Shown: positions 16,805-25,429, counted from the first letter of the stretch. The stretch is 64,000 nucleotides of DNA from Bacillota bacterium (GCA_023388055.1 JAEWGW010000020.1:62001-126000); one strand, 5' to 3'. Notes: generated from the letters alone by a model not told the origin. Translations and numbers: made by a program.

Positions 16805-18295
16805 ATGAAGGCTGGAACAGCCGTCAAAGAAAAAGATACAGAGCAAGAAACACAGCAGTACAAGGTTTTCCCGATTTTGTTCGCTATGCTGCTCAGCGGT
16901 TTTATTGGCCTGTTTGGAGAAACGGCATTAAACGTAGCGCTAACCCCTTTAATGGGTTTGCTCCAGGTTGGGCCTACCACCATTCAATGGCTAACCACCG
17001 GTTATCTGTTGGTGTTGGGAATTCTCGTACCGGTGTCGGGTATGCTATTGCAGTGGTTTACGACCAGACAGCTGTTTACAACGTCGCTGATTTTCTCCAT
17101 TGCCGGCACACTGGTGGCAGCGATGGCTCCCAGCTTCGAAATTCTGCTGGTTGCGCGGGTTTTGCAGGCGGTTGGGACCGCCCTTTTATTACCGTTGATG
17201 TTTAATACAATCCTGCTGATTTTCCCTGTGGAAAAGCGCGGCGCCGCAATGGGGCTGATCGGTCTTGTGATTATGTTTGCTCCGGCAAGCGGGCCAAGTA
17301 TTGCAGGGCTTATTCTGGCCAACTTCAGCTGGCATTGGATTTTCTGGATCTCGCTGCCGTTTTTCATCATTTCCCTGGTCAGCGGGCTGATGTTCCTTCC
17401 CAATATCTCCAAGCTGACGAAGCCCAGAATAGATGTGCTGTCCATTGTTTTATCTACCTTGGGCTTCGGCGGTATCGTATATGGCTTCAGCAGTGCAGGC
17501 GGACACGGGGAAAGCGGCGGCGGATGGTCGAGTCCGGTGGTAATCGCGACGTTGGTTGTCGGCGCATTGTCCTTGCTGCTGTTCAGCATCAGACAACTGC
17601 GGATGAAAGAGGCGATGATGGATCTGCGTGCCTTCCGGTACCCCATGTTCACCATTGGGCTGATCCTGATCTTCATAGCCATGATGATGCTGCTGTCGTC
17701 CATGCTGATTCTGCCCATGTACATGCAGCAGGGGATGGCTGTCAGCGCATTAACAGCAGGGCTGGTGTTGCTGCCCGGAAGCTTACTCAACGGCTTTCTG
17801 TCCCCGGTGATGGGACGTCTGTTTGATAAATTCGGACCCAAATGGCTTGTGATCATAGGTCTTGTTGTCGTCGCGGCGGCTCTTTATATGTATACAGGCA
17901 TCAATCCGGGGACAGCCCTGGGGATCATTATTACCCTGCATATTGTCATGATGATCGGCATTTCCATGATTATGATGCCGGCCCAAACCAATGGCCTGAA
18001 CCAGCTGCCGCCGGAATATTACCCTCACGGTACGGCGATTATGAACACCCTGCAGCAGGTATCCGGCGCCATCGGTACGGCCGTAGCCGTAAGCATTCTG
18101 GCTGCGGGGCAATCCAGCTACCTGAAGGGTGTTGCCAACCCGGATAGCTCGGAGCAAAAGCTGGCCGGTTTCACCTCAGGCGTACAAAATGCGTTTATGT
18201 TTGCTTTGGTGCTGTGCCTGCTTGGGCTTGCCATCTCCTTCTTCGTGAAGCGGGTAAAGGTGGGCAAACACGCGATCAAGCAGGTAGGGCATTGA
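16805..18295 (+). CDS. DHA2-type MFS multidrug efflux transporter (EmrB/QacA subfamily)
   Basis: Proton-driven drug exporter with about fourteen transmembrane helices. The family motifs are LNVALTPLMGLLQV in helix 1, QWLTTGYLLVLGILVPVSG between helices 1 and 2, LLVARVLQAVGTALLLPL (motif A/B region) and the motif C-like GPSIAGLILANFSWHWIFWI. Length of about 496 residues is normal for DHA2. The open frame begins at ATG 16784, but GGAGG at 16795-16799 makes ATG 16805 the better start; GTG 16793 is also possible. It has its own promoter with a palindromic operator and its own terminator, so it is a single-gene unit, probably induced by a substrate through an unlinked TetR- or MarR-type repressor. 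Confidence 0.92.
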   Translation: MKAGTAVKEKDTEQETQQYKVFPILFAMLLSGFIGLFGETALNVALTPLMGLLQVGPTTIQWLTTGYLLVLGILVPVSGMLLQWFTTRQLFTTSLIFSIAGTLVAAMAPSFEILLVARVLQAVGTALLLPLMFNTILLIFPVEKRGAAMGLIGLVIMFAPASGPSIAGLILANFSWHWIFWISLPFFIISLVSGLMFLPNISKLTKPRIDVLSIVLSTLGFGGIVYGFSSAGGHGESGGGWSSPVVIATLVVGALSLLLFSIRQLRMKEAMMDLRAFRYPMFTIGLILIFIAMMMLLSSMLILPMYMQQGMAVSALTAGLVLLPGSLLNGFLSPVMGRLFDKFGPKWLVIIGLVVVAAALYMYTGINPGTALGIIITLHIVMMIGISMIMMPAQTNGLNQLPPEYYPHGTAIMNTLQQVSGAIGTAVAVSILAAGQSSYLKGVANPDSSEQKLAGFTSGVQNAFMFALVLCLLGLAISFFVKRVKVGKHAIKQVGH

Positions 18296-18318
18296 TAAAG
18301 GAACAGTTCTTACATTCG

Positions 18319-18342
18319 CCCGTCCATATGGACGGGTTTTTT
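18319..18342 (+). terminator. Rho-independent terminator of the MFS gene
   Basis: Perfect 18-base palindrome CCCGTCCATATGGACGGG followed by six T. Confidence 0.9.
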
Positions 18343-18402
18343 ATTTTCAGAGCTTGGGCATGGATATTGATAGGTTAAGAGCAGTACAATAGTTTCCCTA
18401 GA

Positions 18403-18431
18403 GAGTGGGATTTCCCCACTCCTTTTCTTTT
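18403..18431 (+). terminator. Second hairpin with T-rich tail
   Basis: Stem GAGTGGG (18403-18409) with CCCACTC (18415-18421), followed by CTTTTCTTTT. It may be a back-up terminator or the remnant of a leader attenuator before the polysaccharidase gene. Confidence 0.5.
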
Positions 18432-18506
18432 GAATTGGAATTACAATAAATGGTAGGTTCTCTTAAAAACAAGGAGGTGAATGAAGGAGCGGCGAATTAT
18501 GATAGC

Positions 18507-18558
18507 CTGCTTATTGTTGTGTGCATTCATGTAAACGCTTACATAAGACAATAAGCAG
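18507..18558. promoter_or_regulatory. CcpA cre site nested in an 11-bp inverted repeat
   Basis: TGTAAACGCTTACA at 18530-18543 fits the cre consensus TGWAANCGNTNWCA at every position, so catabolite control by CcpA is likely. It lies between the arms of a perfect inverted repeat, CTGCTTATTGT (18507-18517) and ACAATAAGCAG (18548-18558). The gene start is 40 bases downstream, which fits repression at or just after the promoter. Confidence 0.8.
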
Positions 18559-18597
18559 AGCATGTACGGACAAATAAATGATTTCTGGGAGGTAATT

Positions 18598-21500
18598 ATG
18601 AGGAAAAGAAGCTTATTTATTGTCTTCTTGCTTGCCGTTATGTTCACAACTTTCATCCCGCAGATGGTCGCTGCAGAGGAAACGCTTGAGCAATACATCA
18701 GCACTTCCGCGGACGCTGAATCACCACTTCAGAATATGGAGGCATCCGAGCCTTCCATGGAAGCAGCGGCGGCGGTTCCCACCGTGCTTCAGAACTATCC
18801 CATGCCCTCCATTTACACCGCATCCAGTGTGTTTTCCTTGCAAGCAAACGGCAGCAGTGTACCGGTCATCAGCTACGTAGGGGATTATGATTATGCGCAA
18901 TTTTCCTTTTCCGGAAGCGTCAATATTGAGGTAACGGCAAGTGAAAATATCTCCTCCTTTTCCATCAGCCCCATGTCCAAAAACATCAAAGGCACCATCA
19001 GCGGCAAAAAGCTGAGTTTTACCCTAACGTCCTCCACCTATGTCATCGTCAAAATTAACAATCTGAAGAAAATTGTCATTGCCGCGGATCCCCTGGAAAC
19101 AGATATTCCCGCCTCCTCGGGCCCGGGCATCTACAATGTGACCAACTCTCCCTACAATGCCAACAGTACAGGAAGTGCAATGGCAACGACTGCGATCCAG
19201 AAGGCGATTGACGATGCCAATCAGGCAGGCGGGGGCACCGTATTCATACCGGCAGGCGTCTATAAATGCGCCAACCTCACCTTAAAAAGCAATGTGACCT
19301 TCTACCTGGCAGGAGGCGCCGTTATTGTGGGCACAGGCAAAGGCGAGGACTACCGGAATGACTTCCGCAAGGATTCCCGCAATGCGGACGGCACCTATTT
19401 TATCCGCACGGCTGTGGACTCCAGCAATATTACGATCCGGGGACGCGGAACCATTGACGGGAAAGGGATCGAAATGCGGGAGCGCAAAATGACGGCTCCG
19501 CCGGCGACCCATAAGCAGGGCGAAGGGTTCCTGAATAACCTGTTGGTTCCGATTCAAACCAGCAATTTTACCTTTGATGGACTGATTCTGCGGGACGCGG
19601 GCTTCTGGATGTTCATGGTGGTCCGTTCCGACAACGTGAAAATCACCAACTATAAGGGCTTTCAGGACTTGTACAAAATCGAGAATGACGCCCTTGATAT
19701 TAACGAAAGCCAGAACGTGCTGGTCCAGCATGCCATTGGCATATCGGACGACGACACCTTCTCCACCAAAACCTGGCCGCAAAAAGGCATGTCCAAGGAC
19801 TGGCCGGGCGCCATTGAGCATCTGGAAAATGTGGTGTTTGAGGATTGCTTCGCCTGGACCCGGTGTGTAGCCTTCAAGATTGGGATGGGGATTTGCACAC
19901 CGCAGATCGGCGTCACCGTCCGGAATTCCTATGTGTATCAGAGCGCCAGGGCGCTGTTGGTGGATCATGGGTATACCGGCAATACCCTTCCCGAGGAGGG
20001 CTGGGCAAGGACGATCACCTTTGAGAACATCGATATTGAGCGAGTCGGCATTAATCAATTCGGGAATTATTGGTTGGGAGTGTCCACCAGCACCTCCGGC
20101 AATGTAAGCAATGTGCTGCTCCGGAATATCAATGTCCGGGAGACCGGAAGCCAGAGCTCCAGGCTTTCGGGGAATGTCACCAACGGCGGGATTGTCGACG
20201 GAGTCACGTTCTCGGATGTGTATGTCGGAGGCCAGCTTGCTACCACTGTGAATGAACTGAATATTAACATCGCCAATGAAAATGTGAAAAATGTCATTAT
20301 TGCCAACTCCAAACCGCCCTTGTTCTCCGACGATTTCGAAGACGGGAATTCCAACGGATGGACGGCCTCAGGCGGCACCTGGAATGTGGTTGTAGATGAC
20401 ACCAAGGTATTGACTCAAAAAGCCTTGACTACAGCCCTCATTACGGCAGGCAGCGCCTGGACGGACTATGCCTATGAAGCCAAGGTGCAGGTGCCTTACA
20501 CCAATGCCAATGCAGGTATTGCCTTCCGGGTGAAGGATGCCAACAACTACTATATGTATCGGATCAATTCAACGGCCAAAACGCTGGAGCTGTTCAAATC
20601 CGTCAGCGGAACCCTGACCCTGGTATCCAGTACCGATTTTACGGCTGTTCCGAAGCAGTGGTATACCCTTAAGGCTGTTGTGGAAGGTAATCGAATACAA
20701 GCCTATGTGGATGGAGCTCTAAAAACAGATTGGACCAATCCAGTTAACGAATTGACGTCAGGAAAGGTAGGCTTCCGCACAACCTCTGTGGATGTGTCGT
20801 TCGATGATGCTGTTGTGAGGCCCATCAACCATGCGCCTGTAAACATCTCCCTGTCCCATAACCAGGTACCGGAGAATAGCACTACGGGAGGCACGGTTGG
20901 AAGGTTCACCAGCACCGATCCGGATGCAGGCGAAAGCTTCACCTATACACTGGTGGCTGGCAGCGGGGATACGGATAATCGGAGCTTCAGGATAGCCGGG
21001 GATGCCCTGATTCTGGGGATTACTCCGGATTACGAAGCCAAAAACAGCTACAGCATCCGGGTGAGAAGCCTGGATTCCGGCGGACTTTTTGTTGAGAAAG
21101 GCTTCACGGTCCAGATTACAGATGTGATTGAGCCGGTTCCCAATCCCGGATTTACGGTTAGCCTGTTCAGCGATAATTTCGAGAGTGGTACTATAACGGG
21201 ATGGACCCCCACCGGCGGAACCTGGAGTGTGGTAACCGACGGCAGCAAGGTGCTGGCCCAGAAGGCATCGACAACGGCTCTGATCACCACGGGCAGCGTT
21301 TGGACCGATTATGTGTTCGAAGCCAAGGTGAAGCTTCCCATCTCCAATGCCAATGCCGGGATTGTCTTCCGGGTCCAGGATGCCAACAACTATTATATGT
21401 ACAGGATCAATTCCTCCGCGAGCACATTAGAGCTCTTCAAGTGTGTGGACGGAACCCTGACCAGTGTGTCCAGCACACCCTTCACAGCCACACCGAAGCA

Positions 21501-21672
21501 ATGGTATTCCATTAAAGCCGCTGTGCAGGGTAATACTATCAAGGCCTATGTGGACGGAGCGTTGAAAATGGAATGGACCAATCCGGTCACCGAATTGACA
21601 GGAGGGAAGGTGGGGTTCCGGACAACCTCTGTGGATGTAGTGTTTGATGATGCGTTGGTAAGAGGCAAATAA
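18598..21672 (+). CDS. Secreted modular beta-helix polysaccharidase with cadherin-like and duplicated concanavalin-like modules
   Basis: Large exoenzyme, 1024 residues. The signal peptide ends near MVAAEE. Residues about 175-575 form a right-handed beta-helix of the GH28/pectate-lyase clan: AIQKAIDDANQAGGGTVFIP, then NVTFYLAGGAVIVG, ITIRGRGTIDGKG and an Asp-rich NALDINES / GISDDDTFSTKT region that would supply catalytic acids. Residues about 576-745 and 855-1024 are two near-identical concanavalin-like domains (each with SDDFEDG or SDNFESG, ANAGI.FRV, ANNYYMYRIN, VGFRTTSVDV). A cadherin-like domain (about 750-846, HAPVNISLSHNQVPENS) separates them. ATG 18598 follows GGGAGG by six bases; the earlier ATG 18562 has no good binding site. 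Substrate unresolved: pectin, dextran or similar. Confidence 0.85.
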   Translation: MRKRSLFIVFLLAVMFTTFIPQMVAAEETLEQYISTSADAESPLQNMEASEPSMEAAAAVPTVLQNYPMPSIYTASSVFSLQANGSSVPVISYVGDYDYAQFSFSGSVNIEVTASENISSFSISPMSKNIKGTISGKKLSFTLTSSTYVIVKINNLKKIVIAADPLETDIPASSGPGIYNVTNSPYNANSTGSAMATTAIQKAIDDANQAGGGTVFIPAGVYKCANLTLKSNVTFYLAGGAVIVGTGKGEDYRNDFRKDSRNADGTYFIRTAVDSSNITIRGRGTIDGKGIEMRERKMTAPPATHKQGEGFLNNLLVPIQTSNFTFDGLILRDAGFWMFMVVRSDNVKITNYKGFQDLYKIENDALDINESQNVLVQHAIGISDDDTFSTKTWPQKGMSKDWPGAIEHLENVVFEDCFAWTRCVAFKIGMGICTPQIGVTVRNSYVYQSARALLVDHGYTGNTLPEEGWARTITFENIDIERVGINQFGNYWLGVSTSTSGNVSNVLLRNINVRETGSQSSRLSGNVTNGGIVDGVTFSDVYVGGQLATTVNELNINIANENVKNVIIANSKPPLFSDDFEDGNSNGWTASGGTWNVVVDDTKVLTQKALTTALITAGSAWTDYAYEAKVQVPYTNANAGIAFRVKDANNYYMYRINSTAKTLELFKSVSGTLTLVSSTDFTAVPKQWYTLKAVVEGNRIQAYVDGALKTDWTNPVNELTSGKVGFRTTSVDVSFDDAVVRPINHAPVNISLSHNQVPENSTTGGTVGRFTSTDPDAGESFTYTLVAGSGDTDNRSFRIAGDALILGITPDYEAKNSYSIRVRSLDSGGLFVEKGFTVQITDVIEPVPNPGFTVSLFSDNFESGTITGWTPTGGTWSVVTDGSKVLAQKASTTALITTGSVWTDYVFEAKVKLPISNANAGIVFRVQDANNYYMYRINSSASTLELFKCVDGTLTSVSSTPFTATPKQWYSIKAAVQGNTIKAYVDGALKMEWTNPVTELTGGKVGFRTTSVDVVFDDALVRGK

Positions 21673-21685
21673 TCCGAATCAATCA

Positions 21686-21722
21686 CAAGGGACCTGCCGG
21701 AGGAAATAAGGCAGGTCTCTTG
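21686..21722 (+). terminator. Rho-independent terminator after the beta-helix enzyme
   Basis: Stem CAAGGGACCTGCC with GGCAGGTCTCTTG, followed by a short T tract. It may also end transcription of the small minus-strand gene downstream. Confidence 0.75.
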
Positions 21723-21738
21723 TTTATACGCGCGACGT

Positions 21739-21912
21739 TCAATTATTCATGCGGCCTGTCTTTTGCTCATGGTCATCTGCATTAGCGCTGTAGGCAATCA
21801 GCACAATGTTTTGATGGGCCTTGCTGCTGAGCTCGGTTTCAAAGTTTTTCAGAGCGGCAACAGAGTGGTCGTCCAGCTCGGCAGGGCTAAAATCCTGGTA
21901 TTTCACATACAT
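21739..21912 (-). CDS. Small acidic hypothetical protein, 57 residues
   Basis: Short open frame encoding MYVKYQDFSPAELDDHSV followed by a helical stretch and a compact hydrophobic strand (NIVLIAYSA), ending HEQKTGRMNN. GGAGG precedes the start; GTG at codon 3 gives better spacing (seven bases) than the ATG at 21912. Amino-acid composition and the amphipathic pattern look like a real small protein, but I do not recognise a family. Upstream on the same strand (21913-22050) two frames contain protein-like fragments (QIYYVYHKYTDRCRTREF and FAIGYTEAEGYYMRRRHV), which suggests a frameshifted neighbour. Together with the terminator this accounts for 21673-22086. Confidence 0.55.
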   Translation of the reverse strand: MYVKYQDFSPAELDDHSVAALKNFETELSSKAHQNIVLIAYSANADDHEQKTGRMNN

Positions 21913-22086
21913 GCCTCCGTCTCATATAGTATCCTTCGGCTTCAGTATAACCAATGGCAAAGAACGGAATTCGCGGGTACGGCAGCGGTCCGTATATTTG
22001 TGGTAAACATAGTAGATCTGCCGTTCCCCATCACCGGGTAACTAATAGAATAGAAGAAATAAACTGTAGGAATGAGGGTGATAGGG

Positions 22087-23553
22087 ATGGCAGATGCCTG
22101 CAACCGGACCGCCTCCGGTTCCTGTTCAACAGCGTTGGGCTTTCAAACCCGCGCTACCGGACCCGCCTCGCTGGCCGAGGGGTCCAATACACTTGCCCAG
22201 GGAAACTCTACTCATGCGGAGGGCTTCCAGACCTTCGCAAGCGGGGATGCTTCCCATACGGAGGGCTCCAATACGGTAGCCTCCAATACCGCTGCACATG
22301 CGGAGGGTTATCTGTCCGTTGCCGCTGGTGCAGCAGCCCACGCGGAGGGGTTGATGTCCAATGCTTCCGGAGCTGGGGCACATGGGGAGGGCATCGGGGC
22401 AAGGGCATTGTTTAATGCCTCCCATGCGGAAGGCTCCAATACCACCGCCATGAACCTGTTTGCCCATGCCGAGGGAAATCAGACGATTGCTTCCGGGATT
22501 GCGTCCCATTCCGAAGGGGAAAACTCGGTAGCCTCCGGGACTACCGCTCATGCGCAGGGTCAGGGGACTTCCGCCAGCGGTCAGTCCTCCCACGCCCAAG
22601 GCGAAGCCACATCGGCATCCGGCCGCGCCACCCATGCGGAAGGATTCCAAACCTCCGCCAGTGGCATCTATGCCCATGCGGAGGGGCAGCTGAGCATCGC
22701 CTCAGGGGATTTGTCCCATGCGGAGGGCAATCAGACGGTTGCCTCCGGCCAGAATGCCCACGCCGAAGGAGCACTCAATGCCGCCAGCGGATTTACGTCC
22801 CACGCCGAGGGAGTCAACACTGTAGCATCCGGGTTTTTCTCCCACACGGAAGGACAGTCAACTAACGCTAACATGCTGGAGGGTGTGCATGTGATGGGTC
22901 AATTCGGATCCGCCAACGAGCTCTCCTATTCCTGGTATCTGGCCAATGGAACGGATGCAGGCACACCCGGTTTGGCCGCAAAAATCTTAAGCGACGGCAA
23001 TGTGAAAATTGACGGCACCGTCAGCAGCCCTGCAGCCGATTATGCGGAAATGTTCGAAACGGCGGACGGCCAGCCCATCGGCCCCGGTTATTTTATAACG
23101 CTGGAAGAAGATAAGGTGCGGACCGCACATGACAAGGACGGCTATATTCTCGGCGTGACCAGCGCCAAACCGGCCTTCCTGTCTGACAGTGGAGAGATGC
23201 GCTGGAAGGATAAATTTTTGACCGACGAGTGGGGAGTAATTCTGTACGAAACGGTAATGGAGCCGCCGGTATTCGATTCCCGTGGTTTGATCGCGGTCCC
23301 TGAACGGACGGTGCGTCGTCCTGTTCTGAACCCGGCCTGGGATCCGGCTCTTGAATACATGCCGCGCAGCCGGAGGGAGGAATGGGTTGCTGTGGGAATG
23401 CTGGGCAAGCTCCTGGTTCGTGACAACGGAACTTGTGAACCCAACGGATACTGTAGTCCGGACAGCCGTGGTATGGCGGTGCCATCGGACAATACCGGCT
23501 ACCGCGTTCTGCGGCGCACCGGCTCCAACCAGATTCTGATTCTGTTCCGGTAA
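22087..23553 (+). CDS. Fibre-like protein with 18 AEG repeats and peptidase G2-like autocleavage domain
   Basis: Predicted trimeric beta-helical fibre of 488 residues. After 14 residues, 18 consecutive units of exactly 14 residues follow (consensus HAEGxxTxASGxxA), as in YadA/hemagglutinin heads and phage neck or tail spikes. A linker (about 270-330) leads to SPAADYAEMFE, the hallmark of peptidase G2 (IMC autoproteolytic) domains, which cut off a C-terminal chaperone after trimer assembly in phage phi29 appendages. The remaining C-terminus ends in TGSNQILILFR. No signal peptide is visible. ATG 22087 follows GAGGGTGAT at good spacing; ATG 22072 lacks a site. No other phage structural genes are nearby, so it may be a domesticated fibre, perhaps spore-associated. 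Confidence 0.8.
   Translation: MADACNRTASGSCSTALGFQTRATGPASLAEGSNTLAQGNSTHAEGFQTFASGDASHTEGSNTVASNTAAHAEGYLSVAAGAAAHAEGLMSNASGAGAHGEGIGARALFNASHAEGSNTTAMNLFAHAEGNQTIASGIASHSEGENSVASGTTAHAQGQGTSASGQSSHAQGEATSASGRATHAEGFQTSASGIYAHAEGQLSIASGDLSHAEGNQTVASGQNAHAEGALNAASGFTSHAEGVNTVASGFFSHTEGQSTNANMLEGVHVMGQFGSANELSYSWYLANGTDAGTPGLAAKILSDGNVKIDGTVSSPAADYAEMFETADGQPIGPGYFITLEEDKVRTAHDKDGYILGVTSAKPAFLSDSGEMRWKDKFLTDEWGVILYETVMEPPVFDSRGLIAVPERTVRRPVLNPAWDPALEYMPRSRREEWVAVGMLGKLLVRDNGTCEPNGYCSPDSRGMAVPSDNTGYRVLRRTGSNQILILFR
22129..22884 (+). repeat. 18 tandem 42-bp units inside the fibre gene
   Basis: The DNA repeats with strict 42-base periodicity, each unit encoding HAEG-type 14-residue turns (for example CATGCGGAGGG at the start of many units). 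There are no insertions or deletions between units. Sequence identity between units is moderate, highest between units 8, 14 and 16, which points to recent duplication of some. Confidence 0.9.
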
Positions 23554-23574
23554 CAGGGGAGGAGCGCAGTTAAG

Positions 23575-23603
23575 TTGACAACAATGTAAGACAAATGTAG
23601 AAT
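23575..23603 (+). promoter_or_regulatory. Promoter of the blaI/blaR1-like pair with candidate BlaI operator
   Basis: TTGACA (23575-23580), 17-base spacer, TAGAAT (23598-23603). The spacer holds ACAATGTAAGACAAATGTA, two copies of the ACAaaTGTA-like word bound by BlaI/MecI repressors. Autoregulation is therefore likely. Confidence 0.65.
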
Positions 23604-23648
23604 ACCAATACAGACAGTTGTAGAAAATGGAGGTTCTGTATTGATCTC

Positions 23649-24017
23649 ATGAAAAAGCTTCCGGATGCTGAATTTGAAGTGATGAAGGTGGTATGGGCGA
23701 ATGAACCCCCGATTACCACAAGTGTAGTGATGGAGCAGTTGGGCAAGGACAAAACATGGAAGGCCCAAACGGTGATTACACTTATGGTAAGGCTGGTGCA
23801 GCGGGGGTTTGTCCGTACCGAAAAAAAGGGCAAGGAACGCACTTATTTCCCGATTATCGGCAGAGATGATTATCTGAAGTTTGAATCCGGGGATTTTATG
23901 GACAGGTTCCATGGAAATTCGTTCAGAAGTCTGGTAGCTATGCTGTATAACGACAAGAAGATCGATGACAGGGATCTGGATGATTTGATGATCTGGCTGA
24001 AGGAAAAGAGGGACTGA
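23649..24017 (+). CDS. BlaI/MecI-family transcriptional repressor
   Basis: Winged-helix repressor, 122 residues, normal for BlaI/MecI/CopY. The N-terminal domain has LPDAEFEVMKVVWANEPPI, the recognition helix region WKAQTVITLMVRLVQRGFV and the wing RTEKKGKERTYFP. The C-terminal dimerisation helix is LLY..DKKIDDRDLDDLMIW-like. In known systems the partner membrane protease causes cleavage or release of the repressor. Stop TGA 24015-24017 and the next start ATG 24019 are one base apart, so the two genes are translationally coupled. Confidence 0.93.
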   Translation: MKKLPDAEFEVMKVVWANEPPITTSVVMEQLGKDKTWKAQTVITLMVRLVQRGFVRTEKKGKERTYFPIIGRDDYLKFESGDFMDRFHGNSFRSLVAMLYNDKKIDDRDLDDLMIWLKEKRD

Positions 24018-24018
24018 T

Positions 24019-25365
24019 ATGCCGGCTTTCCTGACAACCTTATTAGGCAGTTCTGCTGTCATGTCGGTTTTATCCATAGGCTACCTGGCTGCTGCACCTT
24101 ATCTGTCCAAACGCTACTCCGCCAAATGGCTTTATTACATTTGGTTTATGGTTATTCTGGGCTGGATTTTGCCGTTCTGGCCCAAGCTCCAGCACCAGCT
24201 TCTCCCTGTATCCATACCGGAGCTGCCAGTTATCCCGGCCAAATATTTGATTATGGAGGAAGCCAATCTGGCGGCAGGCGGGACTCTGCCCGCAGCTTCC
24301 ATTCCGCTTTGGTGGATGATCGGAGGGGTGTGGGGGTTAGGTGCAGTGGCGATCATGGCCTATAATGTTTGGCGCCATCAGCGGTTTCTCCGCCTGGTGA
24401 ACCGTTGGGGAGAGGACGTGACCGATCCGGTAATCTTATCGCTCCTGGCGTCCATACAGGTAGACATGAACATCCGCAAGCAGGTCCGGCTGGTATCGTG
24501 TTCCTTCATTTCCAGTCCCATGATGGTAGGTTTTTTCCGCCCGGTGATCCTGATGCCTTCTCTTCCCATGGATGCGGACGAGCTGGCCTTTGTATTCAGG
24601 CATGAGCTGATCCATTATAAGCAGCATGATCTGTGGTACAAATCGCTGGTATTGTTTACAACTGCCGTCCATTGGTTTAATCCCATTGTATATCTGATGG
24701 CCAAGGCCATCGAAGTGCAATGTGAGCTCACCTGTGACGAGAGACTTGTCCGGGAAACCAGCCTGGAGCAGCGCCAACGGTACAGCGAAACCATCATCGG
24801 TCTGATTAAACGGGGAACCAAACTTCAGACCTCTTTATCCACTCATTTTTACAGGGAGGGCAACAGTGTCCGGACCCGGATCTTCCGCATCATGGACAAT
24901 ACGCCCAAAAAAACGGGGATCTCCCTGTTATGCATCGCACTGGTGGTGATTATGGGGGCAAGAATGGTATTTGCCTTCGATTCGCCGAACCAAGAGTTCG
25001 TGGCAGGAACAACCAAGCAGGAATCCTCCTCTTATAAACAAAAGAAGAAGCAAATCATTGATGTGGATGTGCAACGTTTGGAAGGTAAGGCGATGGTGCC
25101 GATGGCTGGAACCTACAGCCTGCAGGCCGGAGATACGGTCCGTTATGACATCCGTACGGAATCAGGCAGTCAAGATTATGTCATCAAGCTGGTCCGTGAG
25201 AATAATACAGATTCGGGTTCGGGACAAAAGGAAACCTGGCTGGCTGTTCCCAAACAGGGATTGGCCATCACAGAGGAGCAGGCGGGAAGCTACTGCGTCT
25301 TCATCTATAATAAGCAGGAAACACCGCTTCACGGAATGAAGGGATTGGTCAAAATCATTCGGTAA
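24019..25365 (+). CDS. BlaR1-like M56 membrane metallopeptidase with unusual C-terminal sensor region
   Basis: Signal-transducing zinc protease paired with the BlaI-like repressor. Helices at about 1-25, 30-50, 95-120 and 295-315 anchor it; the zinc motif HELIH lies in FRHELIHYKQHDLWYK, with the downstream acidic ligand region VQCELTCDERLV. In BlaR1 the last helix is followed by a penicillin-binding domain of about 250 residues. Here only about 130 residues follow, with no SxxK motif, and contain GTYSLQAGDTVRYDI and YCVFIYNKQ, a compact beta-type domain I cannot name. The signal is therefore probably not a beta-lactam. It is followed by a terminator. Confidence 0.88.
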   Translation: MPAFLTTLLGSSAVMSVLSIGYLAAAPYLSKRYSAKWLYYIWFMVILGWILPFWPKLQHQLLPVSIPELPVIPAKYLIMEEANLAAGGTLPAASIPLWWMIGGVWGLGAVAIMAYNVWRHQRFLRLVNRWGEDVTDPVILSLLASIQVDMNIRKQVRLVSCSFISSPMMVGFFRPVILMPSLPMDADELAFVFRHELIHYKQHDLWYKSLVLFTTAVHWFNPIVYLMAKAIEVQCELTCDERLVRETSLEQRQRYSETIIGLIKRGTKLQTSLSTHFYREGNSVRTRIFRIMDNTPKKTGISLLCIALVVIMGARMVFAFDSPNQEFVAGTTKQESSSYKQKKKQIIDVDVQRLEGKAMVPMAGTYSLQAGDTVRYDIRTESGSQDYVIKLVRENNTDSGSGQKETWLAVPKQGLAITEEQAGSYCVFIYNKQETPLHGMKGLVKIIR

Positions 25366-25370
25366 ATCCG

Positions 25371-25398
25371 AGCAGCCCCGGGCGGCTGCTTTTGTTTT
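25371..25398 (+). terminator. Rho-independent terminator after the M56 gene
   Basis: Stem AGCAGCC (25371-25377) with GGCTGCT (25384-25390), followed by TTTTGTTTT. It separates the blaI/blaR1-like unit from the MoxR operon. Confidence 0.8.
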
Positions 25399-25429
25399 AA
25401 AGAAAAGTCCACCAAGAGGAGCTGGAGCG

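Noticed and set aside
22126..22677. Minus-strand frame opposite the AEG repeats, Gly/Met-rich
   Set aside because: The periodic pattern is merely the complement of the 42-base units; no start site.
22129..22884. Possible CRISPR-like array
   Set aside because: Periodic units are coding, contiguous and diverged, without constant repeats and unique spacers.
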